Below are positions 7,418 to 16,678 of a stretch of DNA of 64,000 nt, piece by piece. The notes under the pieces are model-generated. The model was not told where the DNA came from. It worked only from the letters and a program-made list of their open reading frames with translations, and ran no database searches. Origin of the DNA: Methylophilus glucosoxydans (lineage in GTDB: Bacteria; Pseudomonadota; Gammaproteobacteria; Burkholderiales; Methylophilaceae); assembly GCF_042676145.1 (NCBI RefSeq), contig NZ_JBHTJW010000002.1, positions 1,302,001 through 1,366,000 of the forward strand, written 5' to 3'. The stretch's first letter is position 1. Each line of letters opens with the position of its first letter. The translations under genes and the position numbers were made by a program.

Positions 7418-8412
7418 AAAATATTGCGGTGATTGGTGCGGGGATGGCAGGCTTGTCTTGCAGCCAGGCGTTGCAGCAGGCCGGTTATCTGGTGACGGTG
7501 TTTGAAAAGAGCCGTGGGCCTTCGGGGCGCGTGTCTACGCGATTGGGCGAGGGCTGGCAGTGTGACCATGGCGCACAGTATTTTACGGTGAGCCAGCAGC
7601 CGTTTGTGACACAGGTGCAAAAGTGGTTGCAGGCGGGCGTGGTGGCTGAATGGCAAGGGCGCATTTACGAGGCGAATGAGACCGGTTTACGCGCCAAGCT
7701 GTCTGAAAAACAGCGTTATGTTGGCGTGCCGCGCAATACGCGCCCGGCGCGGCAGATGGCGCAGTCTTTAACCGTGGAGCTGGAGCAGACGGTGCAGCAG
7801 ATTACCTTTGCCGAGGGGAAATGGCGCGTGCACAGCAAAGAGCACGGCGCGTATCCGCAGGTGTTTGATAAGGTTGTGCTGGCGATTCCGGCACCGCAGG
7901 CACAGGCGCTGCTAGGCTTTAATCTGGAGATGCAGGCGCTGGCGGCCAGTGTAAACATGCGTGGCTGCTGGGCCTTGATGGGGCGCTATACACATACGCT
8001 CGATTTGCCGTTTGATGGCTTGTTTGTGAATGCGGGCCCGCTGAGTTGGGTGGCAAGAGACAGTAGCAAGCCGGGGCGTTTGCCTGAGGGCAGTGCGGTC
8101 AAGGAGGTCTGGGTATTGCATGCCAGCGCTGAATGGTCCGAGGCCAATATTGAGCGTGCACCAGAGGAGGTTGCGCTGGCGTTGCTGGCGGCATTCCAGG
8201 CCTTGGGCGGTGAAGCGCCCATGGAACACAGTGTGCACCGCTGGCGCTATGCGGATTGTGCCAATTATCTGCACCAGGGCTTTGCCTGGGATGCCGCCCA
8301 GCAACTAGGTATGTGTGGCGACTGGCTCAATGGCGGCAAGGTAGAAGGCGCATGGATGAGCGGCTACCAGCTCGCGCAGGCGATGATAAAAACCTGCGAG
8401 CCTTGTTATTGA
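7414..8412 (+). CDS. FAD-dependent amine-oxidase/renalase-like oxidoreductase
   Basis: This 332-residue flavoprotein has an N-terminal dinucleotide-binding motif (G-A-G-M-A-G at about 8-13) and the second FAD phrase FEKSRGPSGRVSTR, typical of the renalase/NAD(P)-binding amine-oxidase-like group. Near the C-terminus, MCGDWLNGGKVEGAWMSG is the second FAD-contact segment, in which a GD-x(6-9)-EGA motif is usual. The substrate is not evident. The GTG start at 7414 overlaps the upstream stop and has GGGGTGGGTGG in front. The gene ends exactly where the convergent antiporter gene ends. Confidence 0.8.
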   Translation: MKNIAVIGAGMAGLSCSQALQQAGYLVTVFEKSRGPSGRVSTRLGEGWQCDHGAQYFTVSQQPFVTQVQKWLQAGVVAEWQGRIYEANETGLRAKLSEKQRYVGVPRNTRPARQMAQSLTVELEQTVQQITFAEGKWRVHSKEHGAYPQVFDKVVLAIPAPQAQALLGFNLEMQALAASVNMRGCWALMGRYTHTLDLPFDGLFVNAGPLSWVARDSSKPGRLPEGSAVKEVWVLHASAEWSEANIERAPEEVALALLAAFQALGGEAPMEHSVHRWRYADCANYLHQGFAWDAAQQLGMCGDWLNGGKVEGAWMSGYQLAQAMIKTCEPCY

Positions 8413-9630
8413 TTAAGGATTACTTGTATTCGTTGTCTTGGGGAGTTTTGGCATCACCCATTTGCGGAACATGAGCGGCGTGATCATTGTTGTCACTACG
8501 CCCATCAACACTAGCACTGAGAACAAGTCCTGCCCGATAAAGCCGCGTTCGTAGGCGATGCTGGCGATGACCAGCTCCATCACGCCGCGGCCGTTGAGGA
8601 TAAAGCCGATGCCCAGTGCATCGCTTTTGCTCAGGCCTATGAGGCGACCCCCTAGCCAGCCGGCCAGGATTTTAGTCACTATCGACACCACCAGCACCAC
8701 AGCGACAAACCAGACTGAATCTATGACCTGGATTTTGAATTCCAGCCCGAGATAGGCAAAAAATACCGGGGCTAGAAAGCCACCGGTGATGGAGCTTAAG
8801 GTGAGCTCTAGTTCTTTGTAGCGTTCGGGTGAAAAAAAGGTGCGGTCTATGAGCAGGGCACCAAAGAAGGCGCCGATGATAAAGTGAAACCCGAGCGCGG
8901 CACTGACTGAACCAAATACGAGTACCAATAGGAGCAGCAAGCCGAACAGGGCCTCGTTGCCGATGATGGTGACCAGCTTTTCTGACAGTTGGTCGATAAG
9001 AATGCCTCTTTGAATGACCTGCTTGATCAGCACACTAATGCTGACAATCAGCGTCATGAGCAAAATCAGCTTCCAGCTCGCGTTAAACGTGGCAGCGGCC
9101 ACGGCCTGATAGGATTTTTGTTCGGGCAAGTTGAGAATCACCCCTAACACCAGCAGCGCGGCGATATCGTTAAAGATCGCCGTGGCGACTGAATAGCGTG
9201 CGATGGTGGAGTCCAGCAGTTTGAAGCTTTGCAGAATGCTGACGGTGACCGGTAGCGCTGTAATCGAGACACACAGGCCCAGAAACACTGTACGGCTGAC
9301 ATCCAGACCAAAGCCGACCCCGACCAGAATGCCGCCTGTGAGTGGCAATAAAAAGCCCAGCAGCGCAATGACTGCACCTTTGCCGCGCATGGAATCTATG
9401 ACCTCCTTGAAGTTCATCTCCAGCCCGGCCGACAGCACGATTAAGAACACGGCAAACTCAGAGATGCCAGACAGCGCTGGGCTGGGCGTGATCAGGTTGA
9501 GCAGGCTGGGCCCAAGCAATACCCCGGCTAACATTTCGCCAATAATAGCGGGTTGGCTAAAGCGACTGAACACTTGCCCGAGCAGGCGGGCGGTGACGAT
9601 CAGAATCAGTAGCGATGTCAGTAATGGCAT
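8413..9630 (-). CDS. Cation:proton antiporter, CPA2/Kef type
   Basis: This 405-residue protein is almost entirely made of hydrophobic helices, about 12, and matches the Na+/H+ exchanger domain of CPA2 proteins. Diagnostic phrases are the GEMLAGVLLGPSLL segment near the N-terminus, the IFNDIAALLVLG helix with an acidic residue in the transport core, and LNGRGVMELV late in the protein. There is no C-terminal TrkA-N domain, so it is the short form and not a full KefB/KefC. It probably exchanges Na+ or K+ for protons at the inner membrane. Its stop abuts the stop of the convergent flavoprotein gene. Confidence 0.85.
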   Translation of the reverse strand: MPLLTSLLILIVTARLLGQVFSRFSQPAIIGEMLAGVLLGPSLLNLITPSPALSGISEFAVFLIVLSAGLEMNFKEVIDSMRGKGAVIALLGFLLPLTGGILVGVGFGLDVSRTVFLGLCVSITALPVTVSILQSFKLLDSTIARYSVATAIFNDIAALLVLGVILNLPEQKSYQAVAAATFNASWKLILLMTLIVSISVLIKQVIQRGILIDQLSEKLVTIIGNEALFGLLLLLVLVFGSVSAALGFHFIIGAFFGALLIDRTFFSPERYKELELTLSSITGGFLAPVFFAYLGLEFKIQVIDSVWFVAVVLVVSIVTKILAGWLGGRLIGLSKSDALGIGFILNGRGVMELVIASIAYERGFIGQDLFSVLVLMGVVTTMITPLMFRKWVMPKLPKTTNTSNP

Positions 9631-9877
9631 TGGTTTCTCTTATGGTTGGGCAGCGCGCCATAAGGCAAGATCAATGGGGTCGTTGCGCGAGGACTTCTTT
9701 TGGTTTTAACCATCAAGATTAAAGTCACGGACGGTGCAGGCTTAGCATAGCGCGCGTGCAGAATAGAGTGTAACGGATTTAGGCGCGGATGGCATGTATC
9801 AGGGCGCGCATTGGCGTTCAGGGCTGCATCTGTGTCAATGACGTCGCAAAAAACCAACGGCGCTTTGTTGCGCAGGC

Positions 9878-11446
9878 TTAGTGCGTAAAGACCTGTACCA
9901 TTTCTTTGCGATTTTTGCGTGCGCGCTTATCGGCATACATGCGTTTGTCAGCGATGCGCATCAGCGATTCGGTGTCTGTGGCTTCGTGGGCAAACACGAT
10001 GCCTACGCTGGTGCCCGCGCCAACGATGCCTTCTTTTTGCAGGTGCAAGTGCGTGTATTCCAACTGGTGCTGGCACCATTCCACATCATCCTCATGGCAG
10101 ACGATGGCAAATTCATCGCCCCCCAGGCGGTAAAGCTTGCCATGCGTATCCAGCTTGTTCGTCAGGATGCGGCTAAAACTCTTGAGCAGTTGATCCCCGG
10201 CCTCGTGGCCATATTGGTCGTTGACATGCTTGAGGTTGTCGATATCGAGGAACATCAGGCAACCATGCTCGGGGAAATGCAGCATTTGATTCTCTAACGC
10301 ATGTCGGTTGGGCACGCCAGTCAGGCGGTCTGTCATGGCCAGCGAGCGCGTGGATTCGAGCTCGGCCAGCATGTGTTCTTTTTCTTTGTGCAGACGGTTG
10401 ATCTGGTATGCCACCAGCAGTGACAGCGCGACGGCTTCCACGGTCACTGCGATGAGGCCGAGTTGCTCTACGGTCCAGGCGTTTGAGCTGAGGCGATCTG
10501 CGGTAATCGTCAAACCACCTAGCACGCCAAAAATGGAAATGGCCAGCAGGTATAACTGCGCCACGCGCTGACCTTGCAAGCTCAAACGGATGCCACACAC
10601 CAGGCCAAAGACCAGAAAAATGGCCACGCCTAGCCTGTCCATTTCCAGCATCCAGTTGGGGTAGATCATGGCGAACACCATGAGCCCCAGTAGCGTCAGC
10701 CTGGCCGCAATCGAAACCTGATAAAGCCGGCTATGGCGAAACGGGCTGATGCCGAGTAAATGACAGACAAAGCTGATATAAGCGAGATTAGAAAACAGGA
10801 TAGGCAGGCTGGTCAGGTAGAACCAGTGCCAGTCAAACAATTGCTTGAACAGGCCGAGCACCGCGCTTTGAAAAATCAGGTTGCCCAGAATAAACAAGGC
10901 ATACATGCGCTCGGTGACGTGGCCGGGCATGATGCCGATGGCCATGTAGTAACTGAAAATCCCCAGCAAAATGCCGAGCAGCAACAGGCTCACGGCAGTG
11001 CTGACATTGGTTTGTTGCTGGTGGCTGGCGAGGTCAGTCACAAACACTTCTGGTTGCGCCAGATAATAAGGGGATTGCAGCCAGGTAATGAGCCGGTAGG
11101 TCCCCGGCTGCAGTGCTACGAGGCGGCCATGCCTGAGCAGAAGCTGGTCGGTATGCTCGCTACTGAGTCCGCCTGACAGCACATGCATGGTGTGGTGACC
11201 ATCAGAAATTTCGTGCTGGAACTGGGCCAGGGTAGAGGTGTTTTTAAAGTCAATCACATACTGACCGGCCTGCGTGATCTTGAGCACGCCCTGACACACA
11301 AAGCGGCCGCCTTGCAGCGGAATATTACCTACGATTTCGCCCTCGCTGCTCATGCAGGTTGTGCCCGACAATTGCGCGTCAGCCTGGGCTTGCGTGGGCA
11401 GCCAGGTCAAGAGCAGCATCAGGGCACAGAGGAGAAAGCGTTGCAA
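9878..11446 (-). CDS. Membrane diguanylate cyclase with 7TMR-DISM-like sensor
   Basis: This 522-residue protein has a signal peptide (1-22), a periplasmic beta domain (about 25-140, DISMED2-like), and seven hydrophobic helices (about 150-350). A short coiled linker (RLHKEKEHMLAELEST) leads to a C-terminal GGDEF domain. The active-site loop is RLGGDEF (440-446), with NRHALENQ and DIDNLKHVND upstream. It should make cyclic di-GMP from two GTP. The RxxD inhibitory site normally upstream of GGDEF is absent (DTHG in that place), so product inhibition may be missing. The periplasmic ligand is unknown. Confidence 0.85.
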   Translation of the reverse strand: MQRFLLCALMLLLTWLPTQAQADAQLSGTTCMSSEGEIVGNIPLQGGRFVCQGVLKITQAGQYVIDFKNTSTLAQFQHEISDGHHTMHVLSGGLSSEHTDQLLLRHGRLVALQPGTYRLITWLQSPYYLAQPEVFVTDLASHQQQTNVSTAVSLLLLGILLGIFSYYMAIGIMPGHVTERMYALFILGNLIFQSAVLGLFKQLFDWHWFYLTSLPILFSNLAYISFVCHLLGISPFRHSRLYQVSIAARLTLLGLMVFAMIYPNWMLEMDRLGVAIFLVFGLVCGIRLSLQGQRVAQLYLLAISIFGVLGGLTITADRLSSNAWTVEQLGLIAVTVEAVALSLLVAYQINRLHKEKEHMLAELESTRSLAMTDRLTGVPNRHALENQMLHFPEHGCLMFLDIDNLKHVNDQYGHEAGDQLLKSFSRILTNKLDTHGKLYRLGGDEFAIVCHEDDVEWCQHQLEYTHLHLQKEGIVGAGTSVGIVFAHEATDTESLMRIADKRMYADKRARKNRKEMVQVFTH

Positions 11447-11580
11447 GACTGTTATCCATCAAGAGTAAATCTAACAAGTCAGTTTACCTGAAAAGTTCCT
11501 GTCTCTCTTGTGGGGAAATGGATTAAGAAACGCAAAGAATTACTAACGAAGGTGTGGTTGCGGGTGATGCGTTATAGGCC

Positions 11581-11609
11581 AAACAGCGCCCTTGTCTGGG
11601 ACGCTGTTT
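11581..11609 (-). terminator. Hairpin downstream of pqiC
   Basis: AAACAGCG pairs with CGCTGTTT, plus inner GC pairs. It lies 30 bp after the pqiC stop. The T-run on the minus strand is short, so termination strength is uncertain. Confidence 0.45.
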
Positions 11610-11641
11610 GAGTGAAAGGGGGTGGTGTACTAAATCATGTT

Positions 11642-12247
11642 TCAGGGTTGGCTTGGCATTGCTTTGATCTGGCTGGCGATCTGGTCAGATAATTTGTCCA
11701 AGTCTTGCCCCAGTGCGCGGACCAGTGCCGGGTAACCGTTTTCTGTGAGCGGGGTGGTAAATTGAAACGGCTGGATTTTGAGCGGGCGTTGATCGGCGGA
11801 CAGCCATTGCCATTGGCCGCTCATGATCGCTTCGCCACGCATATGTCCTTGAAACTGATCTATGCGCAATTGCAAGCGGCTGGCTTGCAGCTTGGTGCCG
11901 GGCAAGGCATCGGTGACCAGGGTGTCAGGCAGGCGTTGGGCGAGCCGGCTGCGCAGGCCTTGCCGTAATTCTTCAGACAGCGAAGCGCTCCATAAATGGT
12001 CACGCGCGGGCTGAATGGTAATGTCATCGAGCTGGATCAGAATACGGTCGCTGTCCAGCGCATCGGCCAGCACCAGATTGCCCAGAATAAGGATGCGCGT
12101 AGGGGGTGTGGTGGTATTTGGCAGACTGACTTCTGGCAGGCTGTAGCGCTGGGTATTGACCGGCGGGCGGTTGCCCAGACAAGCGGTCAGCGACAGGCTG
12201 CAGAGCAGGCAAATTGTCGTACGCAAGAAAGAAAAAGGCATATGCAT
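11642..12247 (-). CDS. pqiC: PqiC-family outer-membrane lipoprotein
   Basis: This 201-residue lipoprotein has a signal peptide and lipobox LTAC with the lipidated cysteine at residue 23. Downstream is the PqiC/YmbA ABC-auxiliary domain (RYSLPEV... and the I-D-Q-F-Q-G-x(5)-A segment). In the Pqi system this protein sits on the inner face of the outer membrane and caps the PqiB tunnel. It begins 11 bp after the pqiB stop, with AAGGA in front, so it is in one operon with pqiAB. Family and context agree well. Confidence 0.85.
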   Translation of the reverse strand: MHMPFSFLRTTICLLCSLSLTACLGNRPPVNTQRYSLPEVSLPNTTTPPTRILILGNLVLADALDSDRILIQLDDITIQPARDHLWSASLSEELRQGLRSRLAQRLPDTLVTDALPGTKLQASRLQLRIDQFQGHMRGEAIMSGQWQWLSADQRPLKIQPFQFTTPLTENGYPALVRALGQDLDKLSDQIASQIKAMPSQP

Positions 12248-12258
12248 GAAAACTGTCC

Positions 12259-13917
12259 TTATGGAGTTGCCGGTGCCAGTGGCAGCGGGTCGTTACCGGG
12301 TTTGCGGTCAAACAGGATGGCATTGGGCTGCTCATTCAGCGTACGCACCAGCGGCTGGACTTCGCGCAAGACCTTTTCCAGCCGTTGCAGGGTGCTGCTC
12401 AGCTCCTGGTAAGCCGGTGAGTCGGGCGACAGGCCTTTGATGGTGGTGCGCAACTCTTGCATGGTCTGGTTCAGGTTGGCCGGCATTTGCTGGAACTCTG
12501 GTTGTGCCACAAACTGGTTCACTTGCTGGCTCAGCGCACGAATCTCCCGCAAGGTTTGCTCGGATTGTTGCAGGTTTTTATCGAGGCCGCTTAATACTGG
12601 CTCGACATTGAGCTTATTCAGTTTATCCAGCAGATCAGACAGTTTCTCTTCGATCTGTGCCAGGCTGGTCGCGCTTGTGGGCAATACTGGCAAGCCTTCA
12701 AAGGTTTTGGCTTTGTAGTTGACTTTGCGTGCGTGCTTGTCCATGTTCAAGTCGACAAACAATGAGCCTGTCAGCAGGTTGCCAGATTTGAGCGTGGCAT
12801 GTAGGCCGTTTTTGAGCATAATGCCGAGGCGCGATTTCCACTCGTTGAGGTCCGCCTTGCCACTGTCTGCCAGACGGCCAGGTTCGAGATGAATCAGCAC
12901 CGGAATCGCATAGTTAAAGTCCTGTTTGCGTGCGGGCGAGTTGAATTTCCACGGCACTTGCATCACCGTGCCTACGCGCAAGCCGCGGAACTCGACCGGC
13001 GCGCCACTGGAGAGTCCGCGCACCGTATCATCCACCAGAAGCACATATTCCAGATATTGGTCGTAGGTTTGCTGGCGGGCAGCTTCTTCATTGGCATACA
13101 GCTCAAAGGTGGTTTCGGACGGCACCGGTTTACCCATGGGCCGGTTGTCGGCATGGCCAAAGCTAACCCCGCCTGCAATCAGCGACTCCACGGTGGGGAT
13201 GCTGGCCTTGAAGCCTTCGGAATCCAACTTGAGGTCTATGCCAACGGTGGTCCAGAAGCGCGTGTTTTCAGTGATCAACACGTCGTAGGGCTGCTCGATA
13301 AACAACTCATGCTGCATTTTGCGTTGCTTGGGGTCAAAGGTGGCGCTCGCCACCCGGCCCACGCGCAGGCCCTGATAGGTGACCGGGTCACCAATGCGCA
13401 AGGCGTTGCCGACGGTGCCGATCAAATTAATATGTACGCCGCCGGCGCCATTCAATGAAATGGGGGGCTGGTCGAGCACGGTAAATTCGTCTGTTTCTTC
13501 ATGACCCTTGCCCGGTTGCAACTGGATGTAGGCGCCTGAGATCACGGTATTGAGGCCGCTGATGCCCTCAAGGCCGATCCGGGGTTTGACTACCCATAAT
13601 TGCGTATCTTTGACCAGCAGCGGTTGCGCATCTGGCGCGATGCGGGCGATGACCTGGATGTGCCCAAGGTCTTCGGACAGTTTGACTTGCTCGACCAGAC
13701 CGATATCGACGCTATGTACCTTGATTTTGGTTTTGCCGGCTTCTATGCCTTCGGCGTTGGACATTGAGAGCGTGATTTGCTTGCCAGCACGCGTATAGTT
13801 GTCATAGATGAGCCAGCAGCCTATCAGCAACGCAACAATGGGTACGATCCAGATCGGTGAAACTCGGGCCTGCTTGCCTACCCGGGCCAATAAATTGTCA
13901 TCAGACGTATCAGTCAT
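12259..13917 (-). CDS. pqiB: PqiB, MCE-domain lipid-transport protein
   Basis: This 552-residue protein has one N-terminal membrane helix (about 20-40) followed by three MCE domains in the periplasm. They are seen at QITLSMSNAEGIEAGKTKIK, INLIGTVGNALRIGDPVTYQ and VDDTVRGLSSGAPVEFRGLR. A long alpha-helical C-terminus rich in Leu/Gln forms the tunnel needle. PqiB hexamers make a channel for lipid movement across the periplasm. The ATG at 13917 was chosen over the ATG 39 bp upstream because of AGGAA just before it. It overlaps the end of pqiA by 8 bp, which points to translational coupling. Confidence 0.9.
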   Translation of the reverse strand: MTDTSDDNLLARVGKQARVSPIWIVPIVALLIGCWLIYDNYTRAGKQITLSMSNAEGIEAGKTKIKVHSVDIGLVEQVKLSEDLGHIQVIARIAPDAQPLLVKDTQLWVVKPRIGLEGISGLNTVISGAYIQLQPGKGHEETDEFTVLDQPPISLNGAGGVHINLIGTVGNALRIGDPVTYQGLRVGRVASATFDPKQRKMQHELFIEQPYDVLITENTRFWTTVGIDLKLDSEGFKASIPTVESLIAGGVSFGHADNRPMGKPVPSETTFELYANEEAARQQTYDQYLEYVLLVDDTVRGLSSGAPVEFRGLRVGTVMQVPWKFNSPARKQDFNYAIPVLIHLEPGRLADSGKADLNEWKSRLGIMLKNGLHATLKSGNLLTGSLFVDLNMDKHARKVNYKAKTFEGLPVLPTSATSLAQIEEKLSDLLDKLNKLNVEPVLSGLDKNLQQSEQTLREIRALSQQVNQFVAQPEFQQMPANLNQTMQELRTTIKGLSPDSPAYQELSSTLQRLEKVLREVQPLVRTLNEQPNAILFDRKPGNDPLPLAPATP

Positions 13918-15190
13918 ATTGTTTTCCTTGAGTATCCCATAACAGGCGCGGATCAAACGCCATTGCGGCCAGCATGGTGGTAATCACCACGGCGCAAAAG
14001 GCCAGCGCGGCGGGGCCGGGCAACACCGACATCAGGTTGCCGGACTGGATCAGTGCCACCATGATGGCGACCACAAACACATCCACCATGGACCAGCGGC
14101 CGACAAACTCGGTTAGATGATAGAGCCGTGTTTTTTGCAGGGCATTGAGTGGCCCCGGGTGTTTGACCAGCCACGATAACAGGATTAACACCAGCATTTT
14201 GAGGATGGGCACCAGTACACTGGCGACAAAAATCACGACCGCAATCGGTTGCGAGCCATGCTGCCAGAGCTCCATCATGCCGCCGATAATGGTGGCTGCA
14301 TGGCTTTGCCCCAGCGCGGTGGTAATCATCATCGGGTAGGCATTGGCCGGGATATATAAAATGATGGCGGTGAGCAACAGCGCCCAGGTGAACTGCAGGC
14401 TGTGCGGCTTGCGCGCATGCAAGAGCGTGCCACAACGGATACAGCTGGCATGATGGCCTTCGTTATCAGGATGACTAGCCAGGTGGTTGATCAGCCCACA
14501 AGTCGGGCAGCCGGTGACATGCTGCTCGGCGGCGGTGATGCCGCAACGGATATCTTCCGGGGTTTCCGGTTCGCCTGCCAGCCGGTACCACAGCCAGTCT
14601 ATATCCACCGAGCGTGTCGTCATCAGCAAGAGTAGCGCAAACACGCAATACGCCCAGAACGAGGCGCCCAGATGCACATCGGCCATGCCGGTCAGCTTCA
14701 CCAGGCTGATCAGCGCGGCGACGATAAAAACATCCGCCATCATCCATGGGTGCAGTTGTGAAAACAGGCGCGCAATCACATCGCTGTAGGCTTTGGGTAC
14801 CGTGCGTAATACATTGGCCTGCATGGCAATCACCCCGGTCAGGTACAAGCCGGGCAGCACAATTGCCGTGCACGCTACAATAAAGGCCACAATGGGTTGA
14901 TGCGATTGCAACAAGGTGGAGGCAGTTTGCGACAGCGCGATCTGGTTATCCAGCCCGCCGGCATCGACACGGATAAACGGGAACGCCACCGCAATCAACA
15001 GCGTGATGAGCGCGCTTGCCGCCAGCGCAATGCTGCGTTGCACCGGATGCAGGTAGCGGCGTGCCAGCACATGACCACAGCGCGGGCAACTGGCGTGCTG
15101 ACCCGGCCGCAGTACCGGAATGGCACTGACCATGTCACAGGCTGGGCAGGCACGCAAGCGTCGCCATTTTGTCGGTTGCTGGGTCGTCAT
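13910..15190 (-). CDS. pqiA: PqiA, integral membrane subunit with zinc ribbons
   Basis: This 426-residue protein holds two PqiA repeats. Each begins with a zinc-ribbon pair of CxxC motifs (CPAC and CPRC at 15-38; CPTC and CIRC in the second half), followed by four hydrophobic helices. It is the inner-membrane partner of PqiB and probably feeds lipid into its tunnel. It is the first gene of pqiABC, and the stop overlaps pqiB. In enterobacteria the operon is SoxRS-controlled; no soxbox is recognised here. Confidence 0.9.
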   Translation of the reverse strand: MTTQQPTKWRRLRACPACDMVSAIPVLRPGQHASCPRCGHVLARRYLHPVQRSIALAASALITLLIAVAFPFIRVDAGGLDNQIALSQTASTLLQSHQPIVAFIVACTAIVLPGLYLTGVIAMQANVLRTVPKAYSDVIARLFSQLHPWMMADVFIVAALISLVKLTGMADVHLGASFWAYCVFALLLLMTTRSVDIDWLWYRLAGEPETPEDIRCGITAAEQHVTGCPTCGLINHLASHPDNEGHHASCIRCGTLLHARKPHSLQFTWALLLTAIILYIPANAYPMMITTALGQSHAATIIGGMMELWQHGSQPIAVVIFVASVLVPILKMLVLILLSWLVKHPGPLNALQKTRLYHLTEFVGRWSMVDVFVVAIMVALIQSGNLMSVLPGPAALAFCAVVITTMLAAMAFDPRLLWDTQGKQYD

Positions 15191-15513
15191 ACAGGGGGTT
15201 GCAGGCAGCGGATTGTCAGTTTTTCAACAGGCTGGATACAAGCATAGTAATGGGATTGGATTTGATCAGGCAAGAAAAATTCCGTGCCCTAGACACTCAT
15301 AAGAGGGACTGATGACAGGAATTGTCTCTAAGGGCGGTTTGATGCACACAATTTGTCACCGCATACGCGCTTTGAAATCCCTGTTGTCTCATCCTTTTTG
15401 CCATGGTGAAAGGAGTAGGGATGGGGCAAGAAGGATTTTCTGAGCGATGCGCTGCCGGGTGTGCGCAAGCCGACGTATTCAGCAGAGGAGGCGCGCCTGT
15501 TTTGATGAGATTC
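15191..15513. other. Intergenic region between pqiA start and DUF2474 gene end
   Basis: This 323-bp stretch holds the pqi promoter (minus strand) and the tail of the cyd operon. A 28-codon open stretch on plus (15419-15505) reads like the end of a protein but has no start codon or upstream continuation, so it is not called. No terminator with a good T-run was found. Confidence 0.35.
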
Positions 15514-15693
15514 TTAAGTATGCAGGCCTGCCAGGCGCATGCAAAAGCGCAGCAATAAACTGACTACGCCCAATGCCGCAATGCTGGCGAGCCAGATCAG
15601 GCATAGCCAGCCTACACGCTTGCGCCAGTTGGGGCGTGGGGTGTCTGCCTGAACAGACTTTGTCCCTGTTGTGTGCTTAATGGTAGTGCTCAT
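15514..15693 (-). CDS. DUF2474 small subunit of bd-type quinol oxidase
   Basis: This 59-residue protein starts MSTTIKHTTG and contains PNWRKRVGWLCLIW followed by a single hydrophobic helix and a short tail, the DUF2474 pattern. Members are encoded directly after cydAB/cioAB and act as the small accessory subunit, analogous in place to CydX. The ATG at 15693 lies inside the end of cydB, overlapping by 17 bp, so translation is coupled. Being so short it is easily missed in automatic annotation. Family and context agree. Confidence 0.8.
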   Translation of the reverse strand: MSTTIKHTTGTKSVQADTPRPNWRKRVGWLCLIWLASIAALGVVSLLLRFCMRLAGLHT

Positions 15694-16678
15694 CTCTATT
15701 CACCTTGCCCCTGAATATATAGTAGCCCCAGGCGGTGTAAATTAAAATAATCGGGATGATCACCAGTGCGCCTATCAATGCAAACATCTGGCTGATATGC
15801 GGCGCTGCGGCAGCTTGTATCGGCAAGTCGGGCGGAATGATGTTAGGCCAGATGCTGATGCCCAGCCCGGCATAGCCCAGCAGAACCAGTGCCAGTGTGT
15901 AAAGGAATGGGCGGGTTTCAGCTTGCTGGCTCAGCGCACGCTGCAAGCGGTAAAAACACAACCCTACCAGCAACGGCACGGGCGACAGCCATAACAGATT
16001 CGGCATGCTGAACCATCGCTCAGCAATGCGGCTATCCATCCATGGCGTCCACACGCTGATGATGAAAATGATGGCAAACAAGGCGGTGGCGATGTGTTTT
16101 GACAGGCGGTAACAGCTGGCCTGTAGCGCGCCATCGGTTTTCATGATCAGCCAGGTGCTGCCGAGCAGGGCATAGGTGACCAGCAGCCCAAGGCCGGTAA
16201 ACAGCGAAAACGGTGAAATCCAGTCCAGTGAGCCACCCGCATAGGCCTGGTTTGACATGGGGATTCCTTGCAGGTAAGCGCCTAGCGTCATGCCCTGAAA
16301 GAAGGTCGCCGCAACCGATCCGCCGGTAAATGCCTTGTCCCAGAAGTGCCTTTCGCTGTCCTTGGCGCGAAACCTGAATTCAAACGCTACGCCTCTAAAG
16401 ATCAGTGCCATCAGCATCAGCAGCAAAGGCAGCGCAAACGCACTCAAAATCACTGAATAGGCTAAGGGGAAGGCGGCGAGCAAGCCGGCGCCGCCCAACA
16501 CCAGCCAGGTTTCATTACCATCCCACACCGGGGCCACCGTGTTCATCATGAGGTCACGGTCGCTTTTGTCTTTAAAAAAGGGATAAAGAATGCCTATACC
16601 AAGATCAAAGCCATCCATGATGATGTACATCATGATGCCAAACAGAATGATCGCAGCCCATATCAGAGACAAGTCCAT
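15677..16678 (-). CDS. cydB: Cytochrome bd-type quinol oxidase subunit II
   Basis: This 333-residue polytopic protein opens MDLSLIWAAIILFGIMMY and has the CydB phrase DGFDLGIG, then APVWDGNETWLVLGG, both highly conserved in subunit II. About eight or nine membrane helices are visible. With subunit I it reduces oxygen to water using quinol, without proton pumping. Its ATG directly follows the cydA stop with no gap, and its end overlaps the DUF2474 gene. The DUF2474 partner and the partner's short Q-loop suggest the CIO (cyanide-insensitive) subgroup. Confidence 0.92.
   Translation of the reverse strand: MDLSLIWAAIILFGIMMYIIMDGFDLGIGILYPFFKDKSDRDLMMNTVAPVWDGNETWLVLGGAGLLAAFPLAYSVILSAFALPLLLMLMALIFRGVAFEFRFRAKDSERHFWDKAFTGGSVAATFFQGMTLGAYLQGIPMSNQAYAGGSLDWISPFSLFTGLGLLVTYALLGSTWLIMKTDGALQASCYRLSKHIATALFAIIFIISVWTPWMDSRIAERWFSMPNLLWLSPVPLLVGLCFYRLQRALSQQAETRPFLYTLALVLLGYAGLGISIWPNIIPPDLPIQAAAAPHISQMFALIGALVIIPIILIYTAWGYYIFRGKVNRDEHYH

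Noticed and set aside
15419..15505. Open stretch reading GWGKKDFLSDALPGVRKP... on plus strand
   Set aside because: It looks protein-like but has a stop just upstream, no start codon and no continuation. It could be a gene remnant, but this cannot be supported.
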